From: GCA-003244245 sp963823755 | GTDB lineage: Bacteria; Actinomycetota; Actinomycetes; Mycobacteriales; Pseudonocardiaceae | Direction: 5' to 3' | Length of the DNA: 64,000 nucleotides | NCBI GenBank assembly: GCA_963823755.1 | Contig: CAWGMP010000017.1 | Location: forward strand, 434,001-498,000 | Shown: positions 18,708 through 26,697 of the stretch, piece after piece | Position numbering within the stretch: the stretch's first letter is position 1 | How the letters are laid out: each line of letters opens with the position of its first letter | Notes under the pieces: model-generated | The model's database searches: none | What the model was told of the DNA's origin: nothing | The model's input: only the letters and a program-made list of their open reading frames with translations | Translations under genes and position numbers: made by a program

Positions 18708-19022
18708 TCAGCCGCCCAGAGCCTGGCCGATCCGCGAGTAGGTCTGGTTCTCGGTCTCGTCAGCCTGGGCGTAGGTGGTCCCGGAGCCCCGGATCTGCTC
18801 ACCGATGCTGTTGAGGGCCTCGTTGAGGTTGCGCGCGTCGGTATCCCAGCGCTCCATCAGCAAGTGGAAGGCGGTCGATGCCTGGCCCTTCCACGCCCCC
18901 GTCAGCGGTGCCAGCTGATTGCGCAGACCCAGGAGCTGCCCTTGCACGCTCTGATTCACCTCTGCGACGTGCTGTGCCGCCGCCTGCATCTGCTCGAACT
19001 GCGCACCGAACTGCTGTCCCAT
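18708..19022 (-). CDS. WXG100 protein, EsxT-like ESX-4 substrate
   Basis: A 104-residue WXG100 protein: two amphipathic helices joined by a WKG turn (LTGAWKGQASTAFHLLME, about residue 44) and a YxxxD export signal (YAQADETE) towards the C-terminus. The ATG at 19022 follows GAGGAG at a suitable distance; an upstream in-frame start would add residues translated from a tandem repeat and is rejected. It is first in the two-gene esx unit. The 290-base leader contains a 14-bp tandem repeat described separately. Confidence 0.88.
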   Translation of the reverse strand: MGQQFGAQFEQMQAAAQHVAEVNQSVQGQLLGLRNQLAPLTGAWKGQASTAFHLLMERWDTDARNLNEALNSIGEQIRGSGTTYAQADETENQTYSRIGQALGG

Positions 19023-19065
19023 CTGCTGAGGTCTCCTCGGTCTGATAGATCTGACAATGTTGCCC

Positions 19066-19121
19066 ACCCGGGGTTGCGAACCCGGGGTTGCGAACCCGGG
19101 GTTGCCCACCCGGGGTTGCCT
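19066..19121. repeat. 14-bp tandem repeat upstream of the esx pair
   Basis: Four contiguous 14-bp units with the core ACCCGGGGTTGC (last two bases GA, GA, CC, CT), followed by a degenerate fifth unit and preceded by half a unit. Each contains CCCGGG. The array begins 44 bases upstream of the first WXG100 start. The remaining leader (19122-19312) holds no recognised gene. Confidence 0.85.
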
Positions 19122-19312
19122 ACTCGGGACGCCGCACTGCCGGATCCGGTTCCACTCCGTGACCGACTGGTTGCACAACGTTGCACATGCAAAGCGATAC
19201 GCGCACTACCCGGGGTCCGGAACGCCGGCGGTGCTCCATGCACCCATCGCTGCTGCCGGCGAATGTCAACGTGGGCCGGCCGCACCTCTCTGTCGCAACG
19301 CTGAGGAAAGGC

Positions 19313-19549
19313 TCAACCAGTCAGTAACCGATGCAACCAGTCCAACGAAGAGGTGGTGGTCAACTCGAAATTCTCTATCTTCATGCCGTACTTGCCCTCG
19401 AGACGGACCGCGATCTCCAATGCGGCAAGTGAGTCGACCCCCAGATCCTGGATGAAGGCCGCATCGTCGGTCACCTCTTGGACAGAAAGCTCAAGCGCGT
19501 CGGCCACGAGTACCCGCAGTTCTTCCTTGTCCACGCTGACGATCTGCAT
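19313..19549 (-). CDS. Acyl carrier protein (downstream copy)
   Basis: A 78-residue ACP. The phosphopantetheine attachment Ser is in LGVDSLAALEIAVRLEG (about residue 39). It has the usual acidic helix II. It is the last gene of the six-gene unit that begins with the AfsR-like regulator, 25 bases after the ketosynthase-like gene. A second, clearly different ACP begins the biosynthetic part of the unit, so each may serve a different step (starter loading versus extension). The cargo is unknown. Confidence 0.9.
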   Translation of the reverse strand: MQIVSVDKEELRVLVADALELSVQEVTDDAAFIQDLGVDSLAALEIAVRLEGKYGMKIENFELTTTSSLDWLHRLLTG

Positions 19550-19574
19550 GTGATGTCTCCCCTCTCATCCACAG

Positions 19575-20495
19575 CTAGGCGTTACCCGCCCGGGTCAGCA
19601 GCAGCGCGGCGGCCGCCTGCGCACCGTCCGCCACGTCGATCGTCGCGACCACGGCGTCGACGTCGTCGTGACGATCGAGCCGGGTGGCGCCCGCCGCGCA
19701 CTGCAGGACTCCGAGCGCTCCGCAGCAGTGACCGAATCGGGTCGTGAACGTCTCGGCCTCCAACAACTGCACCGGGCGCAGGTCGAGGCCACGCGCTGCG
19801 ATGACGGCCGCGGCCAGGTCGGTCGCACGGGCATATCCGGCCAGCACACCGCGCGCCCGTACCCCGCGGTGCCGGGCGTATTCGGCTGACTCGACGACGA
19901 CAGCAACCGCACCGTCTAATGCGGACCCTTTGTCCTGCTGGAGCAGCAACCGCGCAACCGGTTCGGTGTCCGGCTCGGCACCGACCACGACCGCAACGTC
20001 GCTGCGCCGAGCCGCAATGAGATTGCGCGCCCAGAACAACGCATCAAGCCCGCCGGTCGGGCCGTTGCAGACCGTCACGTTCGGCCCGCGCAACCCGTAT
20101 CGGATCGCGACCCAGCCCGCGATCGCATTGCTCGATGTGTGCGGCAGCCCCAGTGGGCTGAGCCCGGTTACGGTGTCGCGAGCGATGATGTCGACGAACG
20201 AGCAGACACTGTCCAGGTTGCCGAGGTCGGAGCTGACCACCACTGCGGTGCGGTCGGCAGGCCCGGTGAAAGTCTCGGCGTCCACTAGTGCTGCGTCAGA
20301 CAACGCCGACTCCGCAGCATGCAGGGCCAGCCGCGAGGCGCGGTCCTTGTGCCGCATGGCCCGCCCGCGTAAACCCGCCTCCCGATCGCACGAGCCCCGC
20401 TCGGCGGCGGAGGTATCGAACAGGTCGGTGATGTCACCGACGGAAGCGGGCAGTGTCAGCCCGATCCCCGTGATCACTGCAGCCGGACCCCTCAC
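19575..20495 (-). CDS. Ketosynthase-like protein lacking the active-site Cys (CLF-like)
   Basis: A thiolase-fold beta-ketoacyl synthase homologue of only 306 residues (usual 400-420). Where catalytic members have a Cys in the nucleophile elbow, this reads VTVCNGPTGGLDALFWA: by alignment the Cys position is Pro, and the nearby Cys is three residues early. The first catalytic His (HGTGT motif) is not found; a GH remains in TTRFGHCCGALG. It overlaps the active ketosynthase upstream by four bases (ATGA). This is the pattern of a chain-length-factor or KS-beta partner in type II systems, so a heterodimer with the upstream enzyme is likely. A role other than chain length control cannot be excluded. 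Confidence 0.8.
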   Translation of the reverse strand: MRGPAAVITGIGLTLPASVGDITDLFDTSAAERGSCDREAGLRGRAMRHKDRASRLALHAAESALSDAALVDAETFTGPADRTAVVVSSDLGNLDSVCSFVDIIARDTVTGLSPLGLPHTSSNAIAGWVAIRYGLRGPNVTVCNGPTGGLDALFWARNLIAARRSDVAVVVGAEPDTEPVARLLLQQDKGSALDGAVAVVVESAEYARHRGVRARGVLAGYARATDLAAAVIAARGLDLRPVQLLEAETFTTRFGHCCGALGVLQCAAGATRLDRHDDVDAVVATIDVADGAQAAAALLLTRAGNA

Positions 20496-21628
20496 GATGC
20501 CCGCTCCAGAATCGCCACCGCGTTGATCCCCCCGAATCCGAAGGCGTTGACCTGCGCAGTCCGCAAGTCCGCATGCGCCGGCCGGTCCCGCACCAGCTGG
20601 AACCCGTCAGCCTCGGAAATCGGGTCGGTCAGCCCGGCGATCGGCGGCACGACACCGTGCTGCAACGACAGGACAGCCATGACCAGGCTGAGCAGACCGG
20701 ACCCGCCCAGCGTGTGCCCGGTCATCGACTTGATCGCGGTCATCAGCGGAGCGACTTCGGTGTCGGCGAACACGCCGGCCAGCGCGGTTGCCTCGGCGAC
20801 ATCATTCAACCGGGTGCCGCTACCGTGCAGCATCACCACATCGATGTCGGCCGGGCCCAGGCCCGCCCGGCGGTGTGCATCGCGGATCGCCCAGGAGATG
20901 GTCAGCTGCGTCGGGGCGGTCGGGTGAGAGGCGTCGCAGTTCATGCTCACCGCGCTCACCCGCGCGCGAGCCGGCACAAACCCCATTCCCCGGCGCTGGA
21001 GCACGATCGCCACAGCGCCCTCACCCATCACCATCCCCCGGCGGCCGTTGTCAAACGGACGCAGCGCATCGGGGATGTCGTTCTGCACCCGGTCGAGGGT
21101 TCCGAAAGCGCTCTCGGCGATGGCATCGGTGCCGGCCACCACCACGGTGTCAGCCAGGTCCAGTTCGATCAGGTCGCCTGCCATGCCCAAGGTGTAGAGC
21201 GTGGCCGCGCAGGCATTGGCGAAGGTGTAGGTCTGCGAGGTGCCGAACTGCGCCCGCAACGCCGGGCCGAAGTACAGGTCAGCGCTGTCCAGTGGGACGC
21301 CTTCGCGCCACCACAGCTCAACAGACCGCTGCTCACGCAGCGTCGTACCCACCATCATGGTGTACTGGCTCGGGTCCCCGTCGAGCGCGGCGTCGCGCAG
21401 CGCCTGGGAGATCGCGGCACGCAGCCATCGCGTTGCGCGGAAGGGCTCGTCGCGTCCGGGCTTCGCCCGGTCGTCGATCTCGTAGGCTTGGTGGGCGCGA
21501 TAGCGGCTCAGATCGAACGCACGCAGGGTGCCCAACCCGTCCTGACCTTCGCACAGCGCAGCGAAGATCTCATCAGGACCAGAACCGATACTGGCGACCG
21601 CGCCGAGGCCAGTGATGTCCCAGCTCAT
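20492..21628 (-). CDS. Beta-ketoacyl synthase, catalytic subunit (KS-alpha-like)
   Basis: A 378-residue FabF-type ketosynthase with all catalytic residues: Cys in FANACAATLYTLG (about residue 155), His in VMLHGSGTRLNDVAEA (about 290) and His in KSMTGHTLGGSGLLS (about 325). The C-terminus has the family NAFGFGGINA. It would perform Claisen condensation between ACP-bound acyl chains. It overlaps the ligase upstream and the Cys-less homologue downstream by four bases each, implying stoichiometric expression. There is no ketoreductase, dehydratase, acyltransferase or thioesterase in the unit, so those activities must be absent or borrowed from elsewhere. Confidence 0.9.
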   Translation of the reverse strand: MSWDITGLGAVASIGSGPDEIFAALCEGQDGLGTLRAFDLSRYRAHQAYEIDDRAKPGRDEPFRATRWLRAAISQALRDAALDGDPSQYTMMVGTTLREQRSVELWWREGVPLDSADLYFGPALRAQFGTSQTYTFANACAATLYTLGMAGDLIELDLADTVVVAGTDAIAESAFGTLDRVQNDIPDALRPFDNGRRGMVMGEGAVAIVLQRRGMGFVPARARVSAVSMNCDASHPTAPTQLTISWAIRDAHRRAGLGPADIDVVMLHGSGTRLNDVAEATALAGVFADTEVAPLMTAIKSMTGHTLGGSGLLSLVMAVLSLQHGVVPPIAGLTDPISEADGFQLVRDRPAHADLRTAQVNAFGFGGINAVAILERAS

Positions 21629-23157
21629 AGCTGCTCCGCGACGCTACGCAAGATGAATCGCGCTGCCTTCCCGGTGGAGGTCACCGGAAGCGCGTCGAGC
21701 ACTTCCACCCGCGCGGGGCGCTTGAACGGTGCGAGGTGTTCGCGCAACGAGCTGGTGATCGCCCGGCGTAGTTCGTCAGCCGGTACGCCCGCACTCGGCA
21801 CCGCGTACACGATCGCCTGCTCCAGCCCTGTGTCGTCGACGCTACCGACCACCGCACAATCGGCCACCCCGTCGGTCCTGCGCACCACGGTCTCGATCTC
21901 CCTCGGCGACATCTTGAACCCACCGAGGTTCAGCAGATCGTCGACACGGCACAGATACCGCATGTTGCCGTCCGCGGTGCGCTGCACGATGTCGCCGGTG
22001 TACGCGCCGTCGTCGGCGAGCGTGCGGGCGGTGGACTCCGGGCGATCGAGATAACCGAGCATCACCGACGGCCCGGCAACATGCAGCCGACCCTCGGCAC
22101 CGTCCGGGACCTCCCGACCTTCGTCGTCGCGCACCGTCAAGGTCACCCCTGGCACCGGGAAACCGATGGAGTCCGGAGTGGTGTCGCCCGGACGGGTGGC
22201 AACGACGATGTGCAACACCTCGGTGGCCCCCAGCCCATTGAGCAGCGGCACTTTGAATGTCCTACGGAACCGTTCGCCGAGCTCGTGGGGGAGGTGTTCA
22301 CCGGCTGATACGCAAACCCGGACCGACTCCAGATCGCAGCTGTGGTCAGTCTGCGCCCAGTCGAGCAACGCGGCGTACACCCGTGGCACCGAGAAGATCA
22401 CGCTCGGTCGATGCCGACGCAACGCCGCAGCGAGGACGTGGGAGTCCGCTCCGCCACGCAGCAAGATCACGCTGGCGCCGGCGGCGAGTGGGAAGAGCAG
22501 CGAGTTGCCGAAGCCGTAGCCGAAGGACAGCTTGGCGGTGGAGAGCACGACATCGTCGGGCGTGAGTGCCAGCACGCTGCCGAACCCGTCGACAACGGCG
22601 CTGATACCGGCCAGTCCATGCCGGACACCTTGGGGCGTACCGGTACTGCCGGAAGTGTACTGCAACAGCACTTCTCCACTGGCCGGGAACGATGCCGGCG
22701 CACCGGCCCGCGGCTGACCGCCTACCACCGCCGAGCTGCCGGCCTGGAGCCCCTGACGAACCTCGTCGCCGGTGAACTGCGGCAAGCCCGCGAACTCCTC
22801 ACACAGCGCGAGTTGCTTCCTCGCGGGCACGTCCAGGTGCATGAACCGGGCGGCGCTATCCCGGACTAGGAAGGAGATCTCCGGTTGGGTGAGCATGTGA
22901 TTCACCGGGACGGGCGTGCACCCGTGCCACCACAACCCAAGGACGGCGACCACGGTGGCCACCGAATCGTCGGCCACCACCGCTCCTCGCGTACCGGGCT
23001 GCACCCCGTGGGCACGCAACGCGCCTGCATAGCTCCGGGTGGCCTCGTACAGCCCGGCATAGGTCACCTCGCCGATCTCGGCATCGAAGTAGCAGACGTG
23101 GTCGCCGCCCCCTTCGGCAAGATGACGGCCGACCAGGAGCTCCACCAGTTGCATCAC
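21625..23157 (-). CDS. AMP-forming acyl/aryl-acid ligase
   Basis: A 510-residue ANL-superfamily adenylating enzyme. The P-loop is QYTSGSTGTPQGVRHG (about residue 170), followed by the acyl-site region SVIFSVPRVYAALLDWA, the A5-like GLGATEVLHI, the A7/A8 YTGDIVQR and RVDDLLNLGGFKMSPREIE, and the A10 Lys in VTSTGKAARF. The sequence is closest in feel to benzoate-CoA ligase-type enzymes, so an aryl or short acid is a possible substrate. The acceptor could be CoA or one of the two ACPs. It overlaps both the upstream ACP and downstream ketosynthase by four bases. Confidence 0.88.
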   Translation of the reverse strand: MMQLVELLVGRHLAEGGGDHVCYFDAEIGEVTYAGLYEATRSYAGALRAHGVQPGTRGAVVADDSVATVVAVLGLWWHGCTPVPVNHMLTQPEISFLVRDSAARFMHLDVPARKQLALCEEFAGLPQFTGDEVRQGLQAGSSAVVGGQPRAGAPASFPASGEVLLQYTSGSTGTPQGVRHGLAGISAVVDGFGSVLALTPDDVVLSTAKLSFGYGFGNSLLFPLAAGASVILLRGGADSHVLAAALRRHRPSVIFSVPRVYAALLDWAQTDHSCDLESVRVCVSAGEHLPHELGERFRRTFKVPLLNGLGATEVLHIVVATRPGDTTPDSIGFPVPGVTLTVRDDEGREVPDGAEGRLHVAGPSVMLGYLDRPESTARTLADDGAYTGDIVQRTADGNMRYLCRVDDLLNLGGFKMSPREIETVVRRTDGVADCAVVGSVDDTGLEQAIVYAVPSAGVPADELRRAITSSLREHLAPFKRPARVEVLDALPVTSTGKAARFILRSVAEQL

Positions 23158-23432
23158 CGGCCTTCTTCCACCAGACCGGTCGCCAGGCCTTTTCGCCGCA
23201 GTAGCACCACGGCGTCGGCGACGCTACGCAGCTCTGCTGCTTCGTCGGCGGTGAACTGCACGCCGAAGTGGCACTCGATCCGCACCGTGATTTCGGCCTT
23301 CTCCAACGAATCCACCGCGAGGTCCTCGTAGAACGAGGCCGCAGGCCAGACCTCGCCCTCAGCGATCTCCAGAACGCTCGCCACGATTCCACGCAGCCGG
23401 TCAGCGATTATCTGATCATACCCGGTTGACAC
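23154..23432 (-). CDS. Acyl carrier protein (upstream copy)
   Basis: A 92-residue ACP. The phosphopantetheine Ser lies in LAVDSLEKAEITVRIE (about residue 42). It is longer and differs throughout from the ACP at the other end of the unit. Its stop overlaps the ligase start (ATGA), suggesting that the ligase loads this carrier. It starts 27 bases after the AfsR-like gene ends, so all six genes are probably on one transcript. Confidence 0.9.
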   Translation of the reverse strand: MSTGYDQIIADRLRGIVASVLEIAEGEVWPAASFYEDLAVDSLEKAEITVRIECHFGVQFTADEAAELRSVADAVVLLRRKGLATGLVEEGR

Positions 23433-23459
23433 GAATTCCCCCCGTCCCGCGGTGACTCA

Positions 23460-26400
23460 TCAGGCGTCCTGCGGGCCAGAATCCTGTCCGGTCAGCTCGG
23501 TTTCCTGCAGAAAACGCCGAGCCGCAACGAGATTCCCAGCCGCCTTCACGGTACGGGAGTGGCTCTCACCGAACACGTGCCGCGCCTGGATAAGAGTGTC
23601 CGCACTGAGCTGCCGGGCGGCCTCGACCTCGCCCATCTCAGCAAGAATGGTGGCGAGAATATTCGCGACATCGATGGTGAAGTGGCTCTCGTCGCCGAGC
23701 ACTCGCCGGGCCCGGGCCAACGTGTCCGCACCGAGGCGTCGCGCAGCCTCGACCTCACCGAGCGCGAGCAGGTCACCGGCGAGGCCCTTGGCGTTGTCCA
23801 TGGTCCAGACATGGTCCTCACCGAGCACTCGCCGCGCTCGAGCGAGGGCGTCGGCATGGAGCTGTCGCGCGGCCTCGACCCGCCCGAGTGCGTGCAGGTC
23901 GAGGGCAAGGTCGTGAGCCGCGAGAATGGTCTCGGGACGGTCGTCGCCGAGCACCCGTCGTGCGTAAGCGAGGGTGTTCTCGTGCAGCTGCCGGGCTGTC
24001 TCGACCTCACCCAGCTCACGTAGGTCGCAGGCGAGGTAATGAGTCGTGCGCTGGACCTCCAGATGGTCGTCGCCGAGTGCTCGTCGCCTGCGAGCGAGAG
24101 TGTCCGCGTTGAGCTGTCGCGCTTGCTCGAACGCACCTACCTCGTGCAGGAAGATCGCCAGGAAATGCGCTGCGTACAGGGTGTCGGGATCGTCGCTACC
24201 GAGCACCCGCCTGCACCGGGCGAGGGTGTCCTCACCGAGCTGGCGGCCTTGACGGTAAGGACCGACGCTGGCCAGGAGCAGAACGAGGATGACAGCGGCA
24301 CGCAGGGTGTGCCGATCGTCCGGTCCGAGCTGCTTGCACCATTGCCGGTGAAGGTGGTCGACGAGGTCACGGACCGGGCGGCGCTCACCGCGGTAGTACA
24401 GGTACCAGGCGGCGCGGCAGACTAGGTCCCGAAGGTCGGGGCTGGGACTGGTGGCCGGGTCGATGGCCAGCAGATGGGGCAGGATGCGCGCCCAGCCCGG
24501 CCAGCACACCGGGTCCCGCTCGTTACCTGGGTCCGCCGCGACCAGCAGCGCTTGAGCGTAGGAACGGTAGGCAGCGGCGCTGTCGATGGTGAGCTGGTCG
24601 CGGAGCACGGCTTGGGTGAGCCGGTGCAGCTGTAACCCTTGGTCGATGCGGGCCAGGCCGTAACGGCCGACCCATCCCAGGCTGCGATGCGCCGCCACCG
24701 GATTGGCCGCAATGACAGACAGAGCCTCCAGTTCCGGCGGCCGGTCGATGTCGGTCACCGCGATGGGATGGGTCAAGATATCGGCGGGGATGGGTTCCGG
24801 GGCGAGGAACGCGCCGAGGCGCACCAGCGCCAGCGCAACCGGGTCGACCTCCGCGAGACGGTCGACAGCCACTCGGATCGCCGCAGCGAGCGATCGTGGG
24901 TGGCTTTGTGGTGGGCTCTGATCGAGCAATTCCTCCGCTCGAGTGTCCAGCAGGCACAGGTAGTGCTCGACCGGCATGCCGGTCTCGGCCAGGAACCCGG
25001 CCGCCTGGGCCAGCGCCAAGGGCAGGTCGCTGAGAGCCGCGGCCAGGCGGTCGGCCTCGACCTCGCCGATACCCGGCCGGGCGACGTGGATCAACTCCAC
25101 CGCTTCCGGCCGCGGCAACACATCGATCTCCACCCGGGCGGCGAGTTCACTCCAGCCAGGGTTGCGCGAGGTGATCAGAGTGTGCCCGGGACCGGCGGGC
25201 AGCCAGTCACGCAGGTCACGGGGTGACTCGGCGTTGTCGAGCACCATCAACCACCGACCCTGCTCCCGGAGGTAGGCGCGCAACGCCCCGGTTGCGCTGG
25301 CCGTATCAGCGCGCGGTGGGATCAGGCCCAGCTCCGCGGCCAACGCTGCGTACTGCTCGCCGATCAGATCGGTCTTCTCGGCGCTGACCCACCACACCAC
25401 GTCGTAGTCCTCGGCGTAGCGGTGCGCGTACTCGATCGCCACCTGCGTCTTGCCCACCCCGCCCATACCGTGCAGCGCCTGGACCACAGCTGCCCTCCCG
25501 GACCGCAACTGCTGCCGTACGTGCCCGAGCGTGCCATCCCGCCCGACGAATCCCTGGTTACGCGGGCCGACATTCCACACTCTGGGTAACCGCGCCTCTG
25601 CCACACCCCACGCGATCACCGTCCCGGCGCGACCGGGCGGCTGCAGGGCGGCGGTCAGCGAAGCAGTAGCCGGTGCGGGCAGGGCCGTCCCCGCACCGGG
25701 CGCGGTCAACGCGGGCGGACGCCAGTCCAGAGTGGACGCCTGAGCGAGAATGTCGCGCTCCAACCGTCGCAGCGCGACACTCGGGTTGATACCCAGCTCG
25801 TCGGTCAGCCGCCCCCGGGTATCCCTCAGCACCGCGAGCGCCTCAGCTTGCCGTCCGGCCCGGTACAGCGCCAGGGCGAGCAGCTCGCAGGCTTGTTCGC
25901 GGAGCGGATGAGCCCGCACGTGAGCATCCAGCTCAGCCACCACACGGTGATACGTACCCAGCTGCAGCTGCGCGGTACACCGTCCCTCGACCACCGACAA
26001 CCGCAACTCCTCCAGCCGGGCCACATCCAGTACCGCCCAGCTGGCGTCGCGCATGTCGGCATAGGCACCCCCGCGCCACAGCCCCAGGGCTTTGTCGAAC
26101 TCATCCAGCGCACGCCCGGGATCGCCTCGACCCAACGCTTCTTGGCCGACCGTGACATGCCCGGTGAACCGGTGCACGTCGAACTCGACACCCCGGCTGT
26201 CCAGGAGATAACCCGGTGCGCGGGTGTGCAGCACCGTAGGCGGCGTCCGGGGCGCCCGATCCGGCTCCAACACCCGTCGCAGATTCGACACGTAGGTCCG
26301 CAGCGACGCCATCGCCACCGCGGGGGGATTCCCGGACCACAACTCGTGAATCAGAACGTCGGTTGCCACCAGCCGGTCCACCCGACTCAACAACAACCCG

Positions 26401-26567
26401 AACAGTGCCCGCTGTCTCGGCGTGCCCAAGTCGACCAACCGGCCACCCACGAGGGCTTCCACCGGACCCAACGCCCGCCACTCCACCACGTACGCGGAGC
26501 TGTCATTCGAAGCCGGCTCCAAGGGCTTTCCCGTCGGTGCTCCTGATCCACACCCCTCAGCACTCAT
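23460..26567 (-). CDS. AfsR/SARP-type STAND transcriptional regulator
   Basis: A 1035-residue multidomain regulator. Residues about 30-125 are an OmpR-type DNA-binding domain (LGPVEALVGGRLVDLGTPRQ...LIHELWSGNPP). Residues about 130-275 form the bacterial activator domain. An NB-ARC ATPase follows (Walker A HGMGGVGKTQVAIEYAHRY; Walker B GRWLMVLDNAES; TLITSRNPGWSEL). The last 270 residues are six or seven 42-residue TPR repeats of the kinesin-light-chain type (ARQLHADALARARRVLGEDH), visible as DNA repeats. SARP regulators usually activate adjacent biosynthetic clusters, and the gene is upstream of and co-directional with the ACP-ligase-KS genes. The ligand of the TPR sensor is unknown. Confidence 0.9.
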   Translation of the reverse strand: MSAEGCGSGAPTGKPLEPASNDSSAYVVEWRALGPVEALVGGRLVDLGTPRQRALFGLLLSRVDRLVATDVLIHELWSGNPPAVAMASLRTYVSNLRRVLEPDRAPRTPPTVLHTRAPGYLLDSRGVEFDVHRFTGHVTVGQEALGRGDPGRALDEFDKALGLWRGGAYADMRDASWAVLDVARLEELRLSVVEGRCTAQLQLGTYHRVVAELDAHVRAHPLREQACELLALALYRAGRQAEALAVLRDTRGRLTDELGINPSVALRRLERDILAQASTLDWRPPALTAPGAGTALPAPATASLTAALQPPGRAGTVIAWGVAEARLPRVWNVGPRNQGFVGRDGTLGHVRQQLRSGRAAVVQALHGMGGVGKTQVAIEYAHRYAEDYDVVWWVSAEKTDLIGEQYAALAAELGLIPPRADTASATGALRAYLREQGRWLMVLDNAESPRDLRDWLPAGPGHTLITSRNPGWSELAARVEIDVLPRPEAVELIHVARPGIGEVEADRLAAALSDLPLALAQAAGFLAETGMPVEHYLCLLDTRAEELLDQSPPQSHPRSLAAAIRVAVDRLAEVDPVALALVRLGAFLAPEPIPADILTHPIAVTDIDRPPELEALSVIAANPVAAHRSLGWVGRYGLARIDQGLQLHRLTQAVLRDQLTIDSAAAYRSYAQALLVAADPGNERDPVCWPGWARILPHLLAIDPATSPSPDLRDLVCRAAWYLYYRGERRPVRDLVDHLHRQWCKQLGPDDRHTLRAAVILVLLLASVGPYRQGRQLGEDTLARCRRVLGSDDPDTLYAAHFLAIFLHEVGAFEQARQLNADTLARRRRALGDDHLEVQRTTHYLACDLRELGEVETARQLHENTLAYARRVLGDDRPETILAAHDLALDLHALGRVEAARQLHADALARARRVLGEDHVWTMDNAKGLAGDLLALGEVEAARRLGADTLARARRVLGDESHFTIDVANILATILAEMGEVEAARQLSADTLIQARHVFGESHSRTVKAAGNLVAARRFLQETELTGQDSGPQDA

Positions 26568-26697
26568 ACCATGACCTCAATCAGTGTCATCGCATCAGGC
26601 TGGGATGCTACTCCCGGCGCGCTGGCCCGTCTGGCATGCCGGACAGCGTGAGCTGTTGGCACCGAGCAGCCGCGCCACCCGGTATGGCCGGCCGGCT

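Noticed and set aside
19066..19121. Tandem repeats considered as a CRISPR array
   Set aside because: Units are 14 bp and contiguous without spacers, and no cas genes are present.
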